Shown here one piece after another: positions 13,085 through 14,180 of a stretch of DNA of 14,180 bases. The notes below the pieces were generated by a model. It was not told where the DNA came from, searched no databases, and saw only the letters and a program-made list of their open reading frames with translations. Origin of the DNA: JAXGTD01 sp040775095 (GTDB taxonomy: Bacteria; Pseudomonadota; Gammaproteobacteria; Chromatiales; Chromatiaceae); the NCBI GenBank assembly GCA_040775095.1, contig JAXGTD010000110.1, positions 1 through 14,180 on the forward strand, in the 5' to 3' direction. The position numbers and the translations under genes are program-made. Within the stretch, counting starts at the first letter, position 1, and each line of letters opens with the position of its first letter.

Positions 13085-14050
13085 ATGGACTATTCGCTCA
13101 GAAAACGTGTTCTGGTCACCGGCGGCGCCGGCTTCCTGGGCTCGCACCTGTGTCGTCGCCTCCTCGCGGATGGCAATGATGTCCTGTGCCTGGACAACTT
13201 CTTCACCGGAACCAAAGACAACGTCATCGACCTGTTCGAACACCCCCATTTCGAGCTCATGCGACACGACGTGACCTTTCCCCTCTATGTCGAGGTCGAC
13301 GAGATCTACAACCTGGCCTGCCCCGCCTCGCCCATCCATTACCAGTTCGATCCGGTCCAGACCACCAAGACCAGCGTCCACGGCGCCATCAACATGCTCG
13401 GCCTCGCCAAGCGCGTGAAGGCCAAGATCTTCCAGGCCTCCACCAGCGAGGTCTATGGTGACCCCGACACCCACCCGCAGACCGAGACCTACTGGGGAAA
13501 CGTCAACCCGATCGGGCCGCGTTCCTGTTACGACGAGGGCAAGCGCTGCGCCGAGACCCTGTTCTTCGACTACCAGCGCCAGCACGGGCTCAACATCCGC
13601 GTCGCCCGCATCTTCAACACCTACGGCCCCAACATGCACCCCAACGATGGGCGTGTGGTGTCCAACTTCATCATGCAGGCCCTGCAAGGGGAACCCATCA
13701 CGATCTACGGCGACGGCACCCAGACCCGCTCCTTCTGCTACGTCGACGACCTCATCGAGGGATTCACCCGCCTCATGAAGGCGCCCGACGACGTGATCAG
13801 TCCCGTCAACCTCGGCAATCCGGGCGAATTCACGATGATCGAGCTCGCCGAGCAGATCAAGGCGCTGACCGGCTCGCGTTCGGCCATCGTGCATCAACCA
13901 CTCCCCCAGGACGATCCGCGGCAGCGGCGCCCCGACATCACACGCGCGCGCGAGCAACTCGGCTGGGAGCCGCGCATCCCGCTGGAAGAGGGGCTGCGAC
14001 CTACGATCACCTACTTCGAGCGATTTCTCGGGGAACGCGGGTTGCGGTAG
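13085..14050 (+). CDS. UDP-glucuronate decarboxylase (UDP-xylose synthase), SDR family
   Basis: Oxidatively decarboxylates UDP-glucuronate and reduces the keto intermediate to UDP-xylose, using bound NAD, to supply a sugar donor for surface polysaccharide. The 321 residues form an extended SDR. The Rossmann motif GGAGFLGSH spans 13-21, with LDNFFTG after beta2. T120/E122 lie in STSEVYGD, and the YxxxK pair is Y149/K153 in GPRSCYDEGKRCAE. TYGPNMHPNDGRVVSNFI and TRSFCYVDDLIEG follow. The PIGPRSCYDEGKRCAE stretch and the T/E/Y triad are typical of UXS rather than of epimerases or dehydratases. Start: AGGAG five bases before the ATG. It follows rfaH closely and is probably the first structural gene of a polysaccharide operon, though the next sequence is a remnant rather than another sugar gene. 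GDP-mannose dehydratase-type activity is unlikely. Confidence 0.93.
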   Translation: MDYSLRKRVLVTGGAGFLGSHLCRRLLADGNDVLCLDNFFTGTKDNVIDLFEHPHFELMRHDVTFPLYVEVDEIYNLACPASPIHYQFDPVQTTKTSVHGAINMLGLAKRVKAKIFQASTSEVYGDPDTHPQTETYWGNVNPIGPRSCYDEGKRCAETLFFDYQRQHGLNIRVARIFNTYGPNMHPNDGRVVSNFIMQALQGEPITIYGDGTQTRSFCYVDDLIEGFTRLMKAPDDVISPVNLGNPGEFTMIELAEQIKALTGSRSAIVHQPLPQDDPRQRRPDITRAREQLGWEPRIPLEEGLRPTITYFERFLGERGLR

Positions 14051-14079
14051 GTGCACCACGGCATCCGCCGGCGACCAGC

Positions 14080-14180
14080 GTGGTCGAAACCGAGCAACTA
14101 CGCTGGCTGAAGTTCTTCACCGAGGCCGAGCGTCTGGACGAGACTGCGCTACCCGACTGGATGCAGACCAATGAGATGAG
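14080..14180 (+). pseudogene. 5'-truncated Rpn-family (PD-(D/E)XK) nuclease/transposase remnant, runs off the window
   Basis: The frame reads VVETEQLRWLKFFTEAERLD then ETALPDWMQTNEM, to the window edge. It resembles the region after the nuclease core in Rpn/PD-(D/E)XK putative transposases (a WLxFF...LPxWMxTxEM pattern), as I recall it from gammaproteobacteria. The frame has no stop back into the 3' end of the UXS gene, so no proper start or catalytic core lies upstream. It therefore looks like a decayed C-terminal piece. The GTG at 14080 is only the first plausible codon and is not claimed as a real start. Assignment by eye only. Confidence 0.5.

Overview
The window looks like chromosomal DNA from a GC-rich gammaproteobacterium, plausibly a purple sulfur bacterium of the Chromatiaceae. 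This placement is an inference. It rests on the high GC, gammaproteobacterial-looking ProRS, IlvI/IlvH/IlvC and RfaH, a DUF4124 protein, and an Rpn-type nuclease/transposase remnant of a kind I associate with that group. No 16S or other decisive marker is present.

Left part (1-8258, all minus strand). Reading in the direction of transcription, a DUF4124 exported protein and a MIF-family tautomerase come first. They are followed by a five-gene cluster: a membrane histidine kinase with a FixL-like PAS domain, an Rcp1-type single-domain response regulator, a receiver protein whose C-terminal half resembles the KaiC-stimulating domain of KaiA, then kaiB and kaiC. Next comes proS, cut by the window edge, with its own sigma70-type promoter. 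The gene order kaiA-like/kaiB/kaiC matches the cyanobacterial kaiABC clock operon. KaiC keeps both ATPase domains, the Thr/Ser/Thr phosphorylation segment and a cyanobacterial-length C-terminal tail. The KaiA-like protein (282 residues, about the length of cyanobacterial KaiA) has an intact phospho-acceptor Asp, unlike classical KaiA. This suggests a timer or clock whose state is set directly by two-component signalling, and it is the most interesting content here.

Middle part (8259-12117, plus strand). A divergent promoter region leads into ilvI-ilvH-ilvC, the acetohydroxyacid synthase and ketol-acid reductoisomerase operon for branched-chain amino acids. Its roughly 250-nt leader carries an 11-bp perfect GC hairpin and a competing upstream segment, but I found no obvious leader peptide.

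Right part (12118-14180, plus strand). After a large hairpin and a promoter with a perfect TATAAT, two 12-bp direct repeats and a GC palindrome, an RfaH-family elongation factor is encoded. It is followed by a UDP-glucuronate decarboxylase (UDP-xylose synthase). Together these look like the start of a surface or exopolysaccharide locus. The window ends in what appears to be a 5'-truncated Rpn-family nuclease/transposase remnant.

No rRNA, tRNA, CRISPR array or complete insertion sequence was seen.
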